A DNA stretch of 64,000 nucleotides from assembly GCF_900102905.1 (NCBI RefSeq), contig NZ_FNFV01000001.1:627501-691500 (forward strand), given 5' to 3'. Under the pieces are notes generated by a model, which searched no databases, had not been told where the DNA came from, and was given only the letters and a program-made list of their open reading frames with translations. The DNA comes from Meinhardsimonia xiamenensis. GTDB lineage: Bacteria > Pseudomonadota > Alphaproteobacteria > Rhodobacterales > Rhodobacteraceae. The translations under genes and the position numbers were made by a program. Below are positions 55,724 to 64,000 of this stretch, one piece after another; the first letter of the stretch is position 1, and each line of letters starts with the position of its first letter.

Positions 55724-58192
55724 ATGAGCCACAGGCTGCCCGTCGAAGCGGCGCTGCCCGCGCTTCTCGCCGCTCTTGGCCGCGAGGGGCGCGCGGTGCT
55801 CGAGGCGCCGCCAGGGGCGGGCAAGACCACGCGCGTGCCGCTCGCGCTGCTTGAGGCCAGGGCCTTCGAGGGGCGGCTCGTGATGCTCGAGCCGCGGCGG
55901 CTGGCCGCGCGGGCGGCGGCGGCGCGCATGGCCGAGATGCTGGGCGAGCCGGTGGGGCGCACGGTGGGCTTCCGCATCCGCGGAGAGACGAAGGTCTCGC
56001 CGGCCACGCGCATCGAGGTGGTCACCGAAGGCGTGCTCACCCGCATGATCCAGTCCGACCCCGCACTCGAGGGTGTGGGTGCCGTGATCTTCGACGAGTT
56101 TCACGAACGCTCCCTCAACGCCGATCTGGGGCTGGCGCTTGCCTGGGAGGCGCGCGGCGCGCTCAGGCCCGACCTCAGGCTCGTGGTGATGTCGGCGACG
56201 CTCGACGCCGCCCCGGTGGCCGCGCTGCTCGACGACGCGCCGGTGATTCGCGCCGGGGGGCGGGCCTTCGAGGTGGAGACGCGCTGGCTCGAGGCGCCGC
56301 CCCGGCCGGGCGAGCGGGTGGAAGAGCGTGTCGCCGAGGCAGTGGCGCGCGCCGTGGCCGAGACGGAGGGCGGCGTGCTCGTCTTCCTGCCCGGCGAGGG
56401 CGAGATCCGCCGCGTGGCCGCGCGGCTTGACGGTCGGCTTCCGGCGGACTGCCGGGTGCTGCCGCTCTACGGGGCTCTGCCCTTTGCGCAGCAGCGCGCG
56501 GCGATCGCGCCTGTGCGCGAGGGGCGCAAGGTGGTGCTCTCGACGTCCATCGCCGAGACCTCGCTGACCATCGAGGATGTGCGGGTCGTGGTCGATTCGG
56601 GGCTTGCCCGCCGGGCGCGGTTCGACCCCGGCACGGGCATGAGCCGGCTTGTCACCGAACCCGTGAGCCGGGCCGAGGCGGATCAGCGGCGCGGGCGGGC
56701 GGGGCGCGTCGCGCCGGGGGTATGCTACCGGCTCTGGGCGCGGGCGCAGGAGGGAGCGCTGCCCGCATTCGCCCCGCCCGAGATCGAGACGGCCGATCTG
56801 GCGCCGCTCGCGCTCGAGCTTGCCGCATGGGGGGCGGGCGATGGCGCGGGGCTTGCCTTTCTCACCCCGCCGCCTGCCGGTCCGCTTGCCGCCGCCCGCG
56901 CGCTGCTCGCGCGGCTCGGCGCGCTCGACGCGGCGGGGCGGATCACCCCGCACGGCCGCGAGATGGCCGCGCTGCCGGTCCATCCGCGGCTCGCGCACAT
57001 GCTGCTCAGGGCCGGCCCCGATGCCGCGCCACTGGCCGCGCTTCTGGGCGAGCGCGACCCGTTGCGCGGGGCAGGGGTTGACCTTGCGCTGCGGCTCAGG
57101 GCGCTTGCCGATCCCGCCCGGTTCGCCCGCCAGGAGGGGCTTGCGCCCGACCGCGCCACGCTCGAGCGCGCGCGCGGCGAGGCGCGGCGACTGGCGCGGC
57201 TTGTGCGGGGGCGCAGACCGGCCGAGCCCATGAGCCCCGCGCAGGCCGCCGCGCTTGCCTACCCCGACCGGATCGGACTGCGCCGGCCCGGCGAGGCGCC
57301 GCGCTGGGTGCTTTCCGGCGGGCGGGGGGCCGAGATGGATGCCGCCGACCCGCTCGCCGGTCAGCGGCTGATCGTGGCGACCGAGCTTGAGGGGGCAGGG
57401 CGCGAGGCGCGCATCCGGCTCGCCTTGCCGATCAGCGAGGCGGAGCTGCGCGCGGTCCACGGCGAGGCGATCGGCTGGGTCGATCTGTGCGAATGGTCCC
57501 GTCGCGAGCGGCGCGTGGTGGCGCGCCGGCAGGAGCGGTTTGGCGCGCTGGTGCTCGACGACCGCATCTGGCGCGATGCCCCGGCCGAGGCGGTGGCGCG
57601 GGCGATGTGCGCGGGCATCCGCGCGCTCGGCCTGCCGTGGACGGCGCCGGCGCGTCGGCTGGCGGCGCGGGTGGCGCTCGCGCGGGCGGGCGGGGCCGAT
57701 CTGCCCGACCTGTCGGAGGAGGCGCTTCTCGCCGATCTCGAGGAATGGCTTCTGCCCACGCTCGCGGCGCAGGGGATCGACAGCGCCGAGGCGCTGAAGC
57801 GGCTCGACATCACCGAGGCGCTCAAGGCCCGGCTCGGCTGGGAGGCGCTTTCCTGGCTCGACCGGGAGCTGCCGGCGGAGTTCGTGAGCCCGCTCGGCCG
57901 GCGCCTGCCGATCGACTATGAAAGCGGCACGCCCGAGGTGGCCGCGCGGCTGCAGGAGTTCTTCGGGCTCACCGAGCATCCGCGGATCGGGCCGGGGCGG
58001 GTGCCGCTGAAGATCACGCTGCTCTCGCCCGCGGGCCGGCCGGTGCAGACCACCACCGACCTGCCGGGCTTCTGGGCCGGCTCATATGCCGAGGTGCGCA
58101 AGGAGATGCGTGGCCGCTACCCCAAACACCCCTGGCCCGAGGATCCGATCGCGGCCGACCCCACGCTGAGGGCGAAGGCGCGGAAGCGGTAA
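55724..58192 (+). CDS. hrpB: ATP-dependent RNA helicase HrpB (DEAH family)
   Basis: An 822-residue helicase of usual HrpB length. Walker A is LEAPPGAGKTTRVPLALLEA, Walker B IFDEFHERSLNADLGLAL, then VMSATLDAAP, SIAETSLTIEDVRVVVDSG and the QRRGRAGRVAPGVCYRLW motif VI. The C-terminal HrpB-specific domain ends with YPKHPWPEDPI. Its cellular substrate is unknown. It follows DUF3108 closely. Confidence 0.95.
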   Translation: MSHRLPVEAALPALLAALGREGRAVLEAPPGAGKTTRVPLALLEARAFEGRLVMLEPRRLAARAAAARMAEMLGEPVGRTVGFRIRGETKVSPATRIEVVTEGVLTRMIQSDPALEGVGAVIFDEFHERSLNADLGLALAWEARGALRPDLRLVVMSATLDAAPVAALLDDAPVIRAGGRAFEVETRWLEAPPRPGERVEERVAEAVARAVAETEGGVLVFLPGEGEIRRVAARLDGRLPADCRVLPLYGALPFAQQRAAIAPVREGRKVVLSTSIAETSLTIEDVRVVVDSGLARRARFDPGTGMSRLVTEPVSRAEADQRRGRAGRVAPGVCYRLWARAQEGALPAFAPPEIETADLAPLALELAAWGAGDGAGLAFLTPPPAGPLAAARALLARLGALDAAGRITPHGREMAALPVHPRLAHMLLRAGPDAAPLAALLGERDPLRGAGVDLALRLRALADPARFARQEGLAPDRATLERARGEARRLARLVRGRRPAEPMSPAQAAALAYPDRIGLRRPGEAPRWVLSGGRGAEMDAADPLAGQRLIVATELEGAGREARIRLALPISEAELRAVHGEAIGWVDLCEWSRRERRVVARRQERFGALVLDDRIWRDAPAEAVARAMCAGIRALGLPWTAPARRLAARVALARAGGADLPDLSEEALLADLEEWLLPTLAAQGIDSAEALKRLDITEALKARLGWEALSWLDRELPAEFVSPLGRRLPIDYESGTPEVAARLQEFFGLTEHPRIGPGRVPLKITLLSPAGRPVQTTTDLPGFWAGSYAEVRKEMRGRYPKHPWPEDPIAADPTLRAKARKR

Positions 58193-58206
58193 TGGCGCCC
58201 GCCCAT

Positions 58207-58280
58207 CGGGCCGGGCAGCGCCCGTCCCGCCCCCCACGGGGCGGGCGCTTCGCGGCCCACCCCGTCGGGCCGGGCGCTAC
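58207..58280. repeat. G+C-rich palindromic repeat R1, copy 1
   Basis: It contains GGCCGGGCAGCGCCCG, CCGCCCCCCACGGGGCGGGC and CCCGTCGGGCCGGGCGCT, several of which pair (for example CCGCCCC with GGGGCGG). Almost the same 74 bases recur at 60746 in the same orientation, with roughly ten differences by eye. It lies between hrpB and the EamA gene. Confidence 0.75.
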
Positions 58281-58337
58281 CCTCGGTCATCGCCGCCCGT
58301 GATTGACCGGACCGCCGCGCCGCGCGACAACGGCGCG

Positions 58338-59192
58338 ATGGAACTTTTCGTCTTCATCGCGGTGCTCGGGGCGGCGGTGCTGCACGCCGGCTGGAATGCG
58401 CTCGTGCGCATCGGCCTTGACCGTTTCAGCCTCGTGCTGATGCTCTCCATCGGCCAGGCGGTGCTGGGCGCGCTTCTCTTGTTCGTCTCGCCCCTGCCGG
58501 CGGCGGCGGCGCTGCCCTGGCTCGTGGCCTCGGCGGTGATCCATGCCGGCTACAAGCTCTTTCTCGTCCAGTCCTACCGCCATGCCGATCTCACCCAGGC
58601 CTATCCGCTCGCGCGCGGCACCGCGCCGCTGATCGTGGCCGTGGTCTCGCTCATCGCGCTGGGCGAGCGGCTGGCGCTGATGGAGGTGCTCGCGATCCTC
58701 TTCATCTCTTCGGGCATCCTTCTGATGGCCGCGCGCGGCTCAACCGGAGCGGACGGGCGCGGGGTGCGGATGCAGGGCCGGGCGCTGGCGTTTGCCCTCG
58801 CCACTGCTGCGGCCACCGCGAGCTACACGCTGGTCGATGGCCATGGCGCCCGCGCCGCGGGGCATGCCGGGGCCTTCGTCGCCTGGATGTTCATCGGCGA
58901 TGCGGTGCTGATCTCGCTCTGGGCGCTGGCCACGCGGGGGCCGGGCGCCTTTGTGGCGCTGAGGCCGGCGCTGGGGCAGGGGGCGCTTGTCGCTGCGATG
59001 TCCTTCGGGGCCTACGCCATCGTCGTCTGGGCCTTCACCCGCGCGCCGATCGCGCTGGTGGCCGCACTGCGGGAGACATCGATTCTCTTCGCCATCCTGA
59101 TCGGCGCCTTCATGCTGGGCGAGCGGCTGACGCCCTGGCGGCTGGCCGCCGCCGCGCTCATCGCGGCCGGGGTGCCCTTGATGCGGCTATGA
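58338..59192 (+). CDS. EamA/DMT-family transporter
   Basis: A 284-residue inner-membrane protein with about ten helices in two EamA repeats: VLHAGWNALVRIGLDRFSLV, YPLARGTAPLIVAVVSLIAL in the first half and TAAATASYTLVDGHGARAAG, LRETSILFAILIGAFMLGER in the second. It likely exports or imports a small metabolite; the substrate is unknown. The ATG at 58338 starts the first helix. Its end overlaps the convergent gnd by 6 bases. Confidence 0.92.
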   Translation: MELFVFIAVLGAAVLHAGWNALVRIGLDRFSLVLMLSIGQAVLGALLLFVSPLPAAAALPWLVASAVIHAGYKLFLVQSYRHADLTQAYPLARGTAPLIVAVVSLIALGERLALMEVLAILFISSGILLMAARGSTGADGRGVRMQGRALAFALATAAATASYTLVDGHGARAAGHAGAFVAWMFIGDAVLISLWALATRGPGAFVALRPALGQGALVAAMSFGAYAIVVWAFTRAPIALVAALRETSILFAILIGAFMLGERLTPWRLAAAALIAAGVPLMRL

Positions 59193-60602
59193 GCCCTCGG
59201 CCCATGGGCCGTGATGGCCCTCCCCCTCGGCGTCGATCCGGGCAAATCCGTGGGCGCCGAAATAGTCGCGCTGGGCCTGGATGAGCGCGGCGGTGCCGCG
59301 GGCCTGTCGCATGCTGTCCCAGAAGGCGATGGCGGCGCCGAGAGCAGGCGCGGGCTGGCCGCGCAGGATCATGCCGGCGGCCACGCGCCTGAGCCCCGGC
59401 ACCGCCTCCTCCAGCATCTCCACGAAATAGGGGGCGAAGATCAGAAGCCCGCCCGGCAGCCCCTCGCGGATCGAGGCGGCGATGTCGTCGAGCATCTCGG
59501 AGCGGATGATGCAGCCCGCCCGCCAGATCTCGGCCACGCGGGCAAGGTCGATGTTCCAGCCATGCGCCTCGGACGCGGCGGCCATCAGCGCAAAGCCCTG
59601 CGCGTGGTCGATGACGCGCCCGGCGATCAGCGCGCGTTCGAGATCGGCGTCGAGGATGGGCGGCGCCGGTTCGTGACGGGGGGCGGGCAGAAGCTCTGCG
59701 CCCATCTCGCGCCGGTCCTTTTCCGACGACCAGGCGCGCGCGGCCACCGCCGCCTCGATCATCAGGGGCGACTGGCCGAGCTTGAGCGCCTCGATCACCG
59801 TCCAGCGGCCGGTGCCCTTCTGGCCTGCGCGGTCGAGGATCACATCCACCATCGGCGCGCCGCTCACCGGGTCGAGCGCGTGCAGCACCTTGGCGGTGAT
59901 CTCGATGAGGTAGGAGCGCAGCGGCCCCTCATTCCATTGTTCAAAGAGCCTGGCGATGTCCCACGCCCGGCGCTTCTCCACCTGCGCGAGGAGCCCGTAG
60001 ATCTCGGCGATGAGCTGCATCTCGGCATATTCGATACCGTTGTGCACGGTCTTGACGAAATGCCCCGCCCCGCCGGGCCCGAGCAGCGCCACGCAGGGCT
60101 TGCCGGCAAAGCGGGCGGCGATGGCGGTGAGGATGTCCTCGATCTCGGCATAGGCGGAGGCATCGCCCCCGGCCATCAGCGAAGGGCCGTGGCGCGCGCC
60201 CTCCGCGCCGCCCGAGACGCCGAGGCCGATGAAGCGGAACCCCTCGGCGGCAAGCTCGCGCGCGCGCCGCTCGCTGTCCTCGTAATTGGCGTTGCCGGCG
60301 TCGATGATGATGTCGCCGGGGTCAAGATGGGGCTTGAGCGCGGCAATGGTTTCGTCCACGGGCGCGCCGGCCTTGACCATGATGATGATGGCGCGCGGAG
60401 ACCCCAGCGCGGCGGCAAGCGCGGCGGGTGTCTCGGCGGGGATGAGGCGCTCGGCAAGCGGGCCGGCATCGGCGATGAACTCGTGAATCCGCGCGGCGGT
60501 GCGGTTGTGAACCGCCACCGTGAAGCCCTTTTCGGCGATGTTGAGCGCGAGATTGGCGCCCATCACGCCAAGGCCAACGAGGCCGATGCGTGCCTTGCTC
60601 AT
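59187..60602 (-). CDS. gnd: 6-phosphogluconate dehydrogenase, decarboxylating
   Basis: A 471-residue enzyme of the oxidative pentose phosphate pathway that converts 6-phosphogluconate to ribulose 5-phosphate and CO2 with reduction of NAD(P). Motifs are IGLVGLGVMGANLALNIAEK, HNRTAARIHEFI, the signature LGVSGGAEGARHGPSLMAGG, HFVKTVHNGIEYAEMQLIAE and DRAGQKGTGRWTVIEAL. Length is complete. Confidence 0.97.
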   Translation of the reverse strand: MSKARIGLVGLGVMGANLALNIAEKGFTVAVHNRTAARIHEFIADAGPLAERLIPAETPAALAAALGSPRAIIIMVKAGAPVDETIAALKPHLDPGDIIIDAGNANYEDSERRARELAAEGFRFIGLGVSGGAEGARHGPSLMAGGDASAYAEIEDILTAIAARFAGKPCVALLGPGGAGHFVKTVHNGIEYAEMQLIAEIYGLLAQVEKRRAWDIARLFEQWNEGPLRSYLIEITAKVLHALDPVSGAPMVDVILDRAGQKGTGRWTVIEALKLGQSPLMIEAAVAARAWSSEKDRREMGAELLPAPRHEPAPPILDADLERALIAGRVIDHAQGFALMAAASEAHGWNIDLARVAEIWRAGCIIRSEMLDDIAASIREGLPGGLLIFAPYFVEMLEEAVPGLRRVAAGMILRGQPAPALGAAIAFWDSMRQARGTAALIQAQRDYFGAHGFARIDAEGEGHHGPWAEGS

Positions 60603-60745
60603 CCTGTCCCCCTGAATGCTGCGGGCGGCCGCGCCCGCGCCAAGACTAGGCGCTCAGCCGGGGGATGCAACAGCGGCGGGGGCGCAGCTGGCGCCATCGA
60701 CGGGGCAAAGCGGTGCGTCGCTTTCGTTCGCCGCGCCCGGCCGTC

Positions 60746-60820
60746 AGGCCGGGCAGCGCCCGACCCGCCCCCCACGGGGCGGGCGCTTCGCTTCCCGCCC
60801 CGTCGGGCCGGCCGCTGCCC
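60746..60820. repeat. G+C-rich palindromic repeat R1, copy 2
   Basis: The same arrangement as copy 1: GGCCGGGCAGCGCCCG, CCGCCCCCCACGGGGCGGGC, CGCTTCGC and CCCGTCGGGCCGG. It ends 15 bases before the argF stop, on the far side of gnd. Confidence 0.75.
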
Positions 60821-60834
60821 TTGTCGCGGATTCT

Positions 60835-61761
60835 CTAAACGCCCAAGCACCAGCGCATGATCGCCTTCTGCGCATGGAGCCGGTTTTCGGCCTCGTCCCA
60901 GACCACCGATTGCGGGCCGTCCATCACCTCCGATGTCACCTCCTCGCCGCGATGGGCCGGCAGGCAGTGCATGAAGAGCGCGTCCGGCTTGGCGTGGGCC
61001 ATGAGCGCGGCATTCACCTGATAGGGGCGCAACAGGTTGTGGCGCCGCTCGCGGGTGGACTGGCTGTCATGCATGCTCACCCAAGTGTCGGTGACCACCA
61101 GATCAGCCCCCTCCACCGCCTTGAACGGGTCGCGCTCGATGACAACGCGCGCGCCTTTCTCGCGGGCAAAGCCCACGAACTCGGGATCGGGGTCGAACTG
61201 CGCGGGCCCCGAGAAGGTGAAATCGAAGCCGAACTGCCCGGCCGCATGCAGCCATGAGGCGCAGACGTTGTTGCCATCCCCGCACCAGGTGACCTTGCGC
61301 CCGGCGATGGAGCCACGCTTTTCCTCCCAGGTGAGCAGGTCCGCCATGATCTGGCAGGGATGGGTGCGGTCGGTCAGCCCGTTGATGACCGGCACGCTGG
61401 CGTGCTCGGCCATCTCCAGAAGCACCGATTCGTCGAAGGTGCGCAGCATGATGAGATCGACATAGCGGCTCATGACGCGGGCGGTGTCGGCAATGGTCTC
61501 GCCATGGCCGAGTTGCATGTCGGCGCCCGAGAGCACCATGCTCTGCCCCCCCATCTGGCGCACGCCCACGTCGAACGACACCCGGGTGCGGGTGGAGGGC
61601 TTCTCGAAGATGAGCGCGACCATGTGCCCCGCGAGCGGCTGGCTGTCATCCGCCGCGGCCTTCGGCCGGCCGTCGCGGGCGCGCTTCATCGCGTGCGCCT
61701 GATCGAGCATGGCCCGCAGATCGGCGGGGTCGGTCTTGTGGATGTCGAGAAAGTGGTTCAT
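60835..61761 (-). CDS. argF: Ornithine carbamoyltransferase
   Basis: A 308-residue enzyme that forms citrulline from ornithine and carbamoyl phosphate. The carbamoyl phosphate motif is [15 protein letters not shown] (STRTR), with [37 protein letters not shown] and the ornithine loop [13 protein letters not shown]. It starts 25 bases after argD on the same strand, so argD-argF is an operon. Confidence 0.97.
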   Translation of the reverse strand: MNHFLDIHKTDPADLRAMLDQAHAMKRARDGRPKAAADDSQPLAGHMVALIFEKPSTRTRVSFDVGVRQMGGQSMVLSGADMQLGHGETIADTARVMSRYVDLIMLRTFDESVLLEMAEHASVPVINGLTDRTHPCQIMADLLTWEEKRGSIAGRKVTWCGDGNNVCASWLHAAGQFGFDFTFSGPAQFDPDPEFVGFAREKGARVVIERDPFKAVEGADLVVTDTWVSMHDSQSTRERRHNLLRPYQVNAALMAHAKPDALFMHCLPAHRGEEVTSEVMDGPQSVVWDEAENRLHAQKAIMRWCLGV

Positions 61762-61786
61762 CGCAATCGATCCTTCAGGGCGCGCA

Positions 61787-62956
61787 TCAGGCGAGCGAAG
61801 CCGCCGCCGCGTCGAGCCGGGCGAGCGCCTCGGCAATTTCCTCATCGCTGATGTTCAGGGGCGGGAGCACGCGCACGACATTGTCGGCCGCAGGCACGGT
61901 GAGGATGTGCTGCGCATAGCCGGCCGAGACGACATCGGCGTTGCTGACCCGGCATTTGAGCCCCAGCATCAGCCCCGCGCCGCGCACCTCTTCGAACACC
62001 GCATCATGGCTGGCCACCAGCCCCTCGAGCCCCTGGCGCAGGAGCCCCGCCTTGCGGTTCACCTCGGCAAGGAAGGCCGGATCGGCGATGATCTCGGTCA
62101 CCTTCAGCCCCACGGCGCAGGCCAGCGGATTGCCGCCATAGGTGGAGCCATGGGTGCCCGCGGTCATGCCCGCCGCCGCCCGCTCGGTGGCGAGAACCGC
62201 GCCCAGCGGGAAGCCGCCGCCGATGCCCTTGGCCACCATCATGATGTCGGGCGTCACTCCGGCCCATTCATGCGCGAAGAGCCGGCCCGTCCGGCCCATG
62301 CCGCATTGCACCTCGTCGAAGATCAGGAGCGTGCCGGTTTCGTCGCAGATCTCGCGCAACTCCCGCAGCAAGGCGTCGGGCGCGGGGCGGATGCCGCCCT
62401 CGCCCTGAATGGGTTCGATGAGAATCGCCGCCGTGCGCTCGCTCAGCGCCGCCCGCACCGCCTCGATGTCGGCGAAGGGCACATGGACGAAGCCGGGCAG
62501 GAGCGGGGCAAAGCCGCGAGTGAGCTTCTCACCGCCTGCGGACGAGATCGCAGCGATGGAGCGGCCATGAAAGGCGCCCTCGAAGGCGATGATCTCGTGG
62601 CGCTCGGGCTGGCCTGCCTCGAAGAAGTGCCGCCGCGCCATCTTCACCGCCAGCTCCAGCGCCTCGGTGCCGGAATTGGTGAAGAAAACGGTGTCGGCAA
62701 AGGTCTCGGCGACCAGCCGTTCGGCCAGCGCCTCCTGCTGCGGGATGCGGTAGAGGTTGGAGACATGCCACAGCTTCTGCGCCTGCTCGGTGAGCGCGGC
62801 GACGAGTGCCGGGTGGGCGTGGCCCAGCGCATTCACGGCAATGCCCGCGCCGAGGTCGAGATATCGGCTGCCGTCCTCCGCCGTCAGCCAGGAGCCTTCG
62901 CCCCGGACGAAGGTGACAGGCGCGCGATTGTATGTGGGAAGAACGGCAGGGATCAT
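61787..62956 (-). CDS. argD: Acetylornithine aminotransferase
   Basis: A 389-residue class III PLP aminotransferase that converts N-acetylglutamate semialdehyde to N-acetylornithine. Motifs are [59 protein letters not shown] and the PLP-lysine region [13 protein letters not shown]. The ATG at 62956 begins the family sequence [11 protein letters not shown]. The upstream DNA carries a candidate Arg-rich leader peptide and a hairpin. Confidence 0.96.
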   Translation of the reverse strand: MIPAVLPTYNRAPVTFVRGEGSWLTAEDGSRYLDLGAGIAVNALGHAHPALVAALTEQAQKLWHVSNLYRIPQQEALAERLVAETFADTVFFTNSGTEALELAVKMARRHFFEAGQPERHEIIAFEGAFHGRSIAAISSAGGEKLTRGFAPLLPGFVHVPFADIEAVRAALSERTAAILIEPIQGEGGIRPAPDALLRELREICDETGTLLIFDEVQCGMGRTGRLFAHEWAGVTPDIMMVAKGIGGGFPLGAVLATERAAAGMTAGTHGSTYGGNPLACAVGLKVTEIIADPAFLAEVNRKAGLLRQGLEGLVASHDAVFEEVRGAGLMLGLKCRVSNADVVSAGYAQHILTVPAADNVVRVLPPLNISDEEIAEALARLDAAAASLA

Positions 62957-63039
62957 GGCCGCAGAATCCTTGTTGAAGTTCAGAGAGGTGCACGAGGCGG
63001 AGCCGCGTGTCAACGAGATGGGAGAAGGCAGGACCAAGG

Positions 63040-63056
63040 GCGGGCGCACCGCCCGC
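63040..63056 (-). other. Hairpin between the Arg leader ORF and argD
   Basis: GCGGGCG and CGCCCGC form a 7-bp stem with a 3-base loop, starting 9 bases after the leader peptide stop. No T-run follows, so if it is an attenuator it would act through alternative pairing or Rho. Confidence 0.4.
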
Positions 63057-63064
63057 GGGGCGCG

Positions 63065-63115
63065 TCAGGCGCGACGTCGGCGTCGCAACGGAGAAAGGGC
63101 GCTCGGCTTGGTCAT
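63065..63115 (-). CDS. Candidate arginine leader peptide (16 aa) of argD-argF
   Basis: A frame from ATG 63115 to TGA 63065 encodes MTKPSALSPLRRRRRA, with five consecutive Arg codons (CGA, CGC, CGA, CGT, CGC) right before the end. It lies 109 bases upstream of argD, on the same strand, with a promoter whose -10 ends six bases before the ATG. This is the arrangement of ribosome-mediated attenuation leaders such as trpL, whose rhizobial version is also leaderless. The peptide could arise by chance because CG-rich DNA readily spells Arg, so confidence is moderate. Confidence 0.5.
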   Translation of the reverse strand: MTKPSALSPLRRRRRA

Positions 63116-63121
63116 GCGCGC

Positions 63122-63150
63122 CCCCTAGCGCGGCGGCGCGATCTTGTCCA
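63122..63150 (-). promoter_or_regulatory. Candidate promoter of the arg leader-argD-argF unit
   Basis: On the minus strand TGGACA (63150-63145) and TAGGGG (63127-63122) are exactly 17 bases apart. The predicted transcription start coincides with the leader ATG at 63115. Confidence 0.45.
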
Positions 63151-63267
63151 GCCCCGGAATCTTCTGCGGGCGGGTCGAATTCGGTCGCATTTTCTGCCGC
63201 TTTTCCCAAATCTTGTCACATTTGCCGGCCATTGTTTCCGCGAGGCAGACAATCGAGCAGGTGGGAC

Positions 63268-64000
63268 ATGACAGGCAAGCATCGCGGAGAGCAGGATCAT
63301 CTGGTGACGGACGATGCCACGGGGATGCGGCAGCTGGTGTTTCAGCGCACCACGAAGGACTCGCGCGAGCACCGCACCTGGTTTCGCGGCGAGAGCACCA
63401 ATTTCAACCCGAAGGCCGCGCAGATGGTCGGCGTTGATGCCGTGCGCAAGCATGTCCTGCACGGCTGGGCGCCGGAGAAGCCGCTGATCACCCCTTCCAC
63501 CCAGATCACCGCCTTCGGTTCCTGTTTCGCCGCGAACATCTCGCGCTGGCTGAGCGCGCGCAACTACAACGTGCTCAACAGCCGCGAGGAGGCGAAGGCG
63601 GCCTATGTGGTGAGCATGGGCGAGGGGATGGTCAATTCCTTCGTCATCCGCCAGCAGTTCGAATGGGCGTGGGAAAACAAGGTCTTCGAGCAGCCGCTCT
63701 GGCACGGCTACAACGCCGAGGAATACGGCTATGACGAGGCTGTGCGCCTCGAGACGAAGCGCATCTTCGACGAGACGGACGTGTTCATCCTCACCTTCGG
63801 GCTGTCGGAGGTGTGGTATGACGAGCCCACCGGCAACGTCTTCTGGCGCACGATCCCGAAGGATGTCTACGACCCGTCGCGCCACAAGTTCCGCGTCTCC
63901 TCGGTGGAGGAGAACCGCGAGAACATGCTGGCGATCTACGAGCTCATCCGCAAGCACCGGCCGGAGGCGAAGATCATCTTCACGCTCTCGCCGATCCCGC
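63268..64000 (+). CDS. GSCFA family protein, N-terminal part, cut by window edge
   Basis: The frame is open from an ATG at 63268 to the end (244 codons visible). It shows the defining motif TAFGSCFAANISRWLSARNY near residue 83, then EGMVNSFVIRQQFEWAWENK, FILTFGLSEVWYDEPTGNVF and KIIFTLSPIP at the edge. GSCFA proteins have an SGNH-hydrolase-like fold and may be esterases or acyltransferases acting on polysaccharides; none of this is proven here. It is divergent from argD. The ribosome site is weak (GTGGGAC). Confidence 0.9.
   Translation, partial: MTGKHRGEQDHLVTDDATGMRQLVFQRTTKDSREHRTWFRGESTNFNPKAAQMVGVDAVRKHVLHGWAPEKPLITPSTQITAFGSCFAANISRWLSARNYNVLNSREEAKAAYVVSMGEGMVNSFVIRQQFEWAWENKVFEQPLWHGYNAEEYGYDEAVRLETKRIFDETDVFILTFGLSEVWYDEPTGNVFWRTIPKDVYDPSRHKFRVSSVEENRENMLAIYELIRKHRPEAKIIFTLSPIP

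Overview
The window is chromosomal DNA from a very G+C-rich alphaproteobacterium, most likely a member of the Rhodobacterales/Rhodobacteraceae. The signs are a class I lysyl-tRNA synthetase, the gene order trxB-Lrp-Hint-pgeF-midA-lgt-ubiK-ybjN-proC (which I recall as typical of the group), single-TM calcium-binding RTX-type proteins, a GhsB-like gene-transfer-agent head-spike protein, and a family of short intergenic repeats ending in a GGGTATTT...CCAGGATGA-type core. I see no rRNA, tRNA, IS element, integrase, CRISPR array or origin. Almost everything is ordinary vertically inherited chromosome, with a few accessory genes set into it. The first gene (type I secretion ABC transporter) and the last (GSCFA protein) are cut by the window edges.

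Layout. 1-4 kb: T1SS ABC transporter, then a DUF2905 membrane peptide followed 5 bp later by a self-sufficient CYP116B-type P450. 4-8.2 kb (minus): ribF-ycgN-ltaE operon, a MaoC hydratase and a NagD-like HAD phosphatase. 8.3-16.5 kb: bifunctional sulfurylase/APS kinase, trxB with a divergent Lrp regulator, a degenerate Hint-domain protein, an unannotated 51-residue protein, and lgt-midA-pgeF with ATGA/GTGA overlaps. 16.1-20.9 kb (plus): ubiK, ybjN, proC, a tRNA-binding protein and pnp with a clear terminator. 20.9-23.8 kb (minus): a four-gene overlapping operon of an unknown 95-residue protein, a RimB-type protease, RimK and an M14 aspartoacylase-like enzyme, preceded by a near-perfect inverted repeat over its promoter. 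23.8-27.6 kb (minus): a 1071-residue fused reductive dehalogenase and a cytochrome c. 27.8-32.2 kb: YdcF, RraA-like aldolase, dapB, rbfA-truB-DUF1643. 32.1-36.2 kb (minus): three paralogous single-TM proteins, two with RTX calcium-binding repeats and one without. 36.6-45.4 kb: rpsO, two penicillin-binding D,D-carboxypeptidases, clpS, rsmC-like, a degenerate SDR, hemF, nadD, terB. 45.5-51.5 kb: lysS, the GhsB-like spike, and a set of small redox/stress genes. 51.6-64 kb: CobB sirtuin, PCu(A)C copper chaperone with a small companion, rpmB, meaB, DUF3108, hrpB, EamA, gnd, argD-argF, GSCFA.

How genes work together. ribF makes FMN and FAD, and trxB plus both large reductase fusions are flavin enzymes. 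The P450 and the dehalogenase carry homologous FMN/NAD(P)H/2Fe-2S reductase tails on unrelated catalytic heads, so both are predicted to be single-polypeptide NAD(P)H-driven systems. argD-argF is preceded by a candidate 16-codon leader peptide containing five consecutive Arg codons, with a promoter placed so that the transcript would begin at its AUG; this suggests ribosome-mediated arginine control. The RimK cassette may add, and its two hydrolases remove, C-terminal glutamates on a ribosomal protein. The T1SS transporter and the RTX proteins could be partners but lie 31 kb apart.

Start codons were chosen from Shine-Dalgarno positions, family alignments from memory and gene overlaps. No database search was run, so family names rest on motifs and recall.
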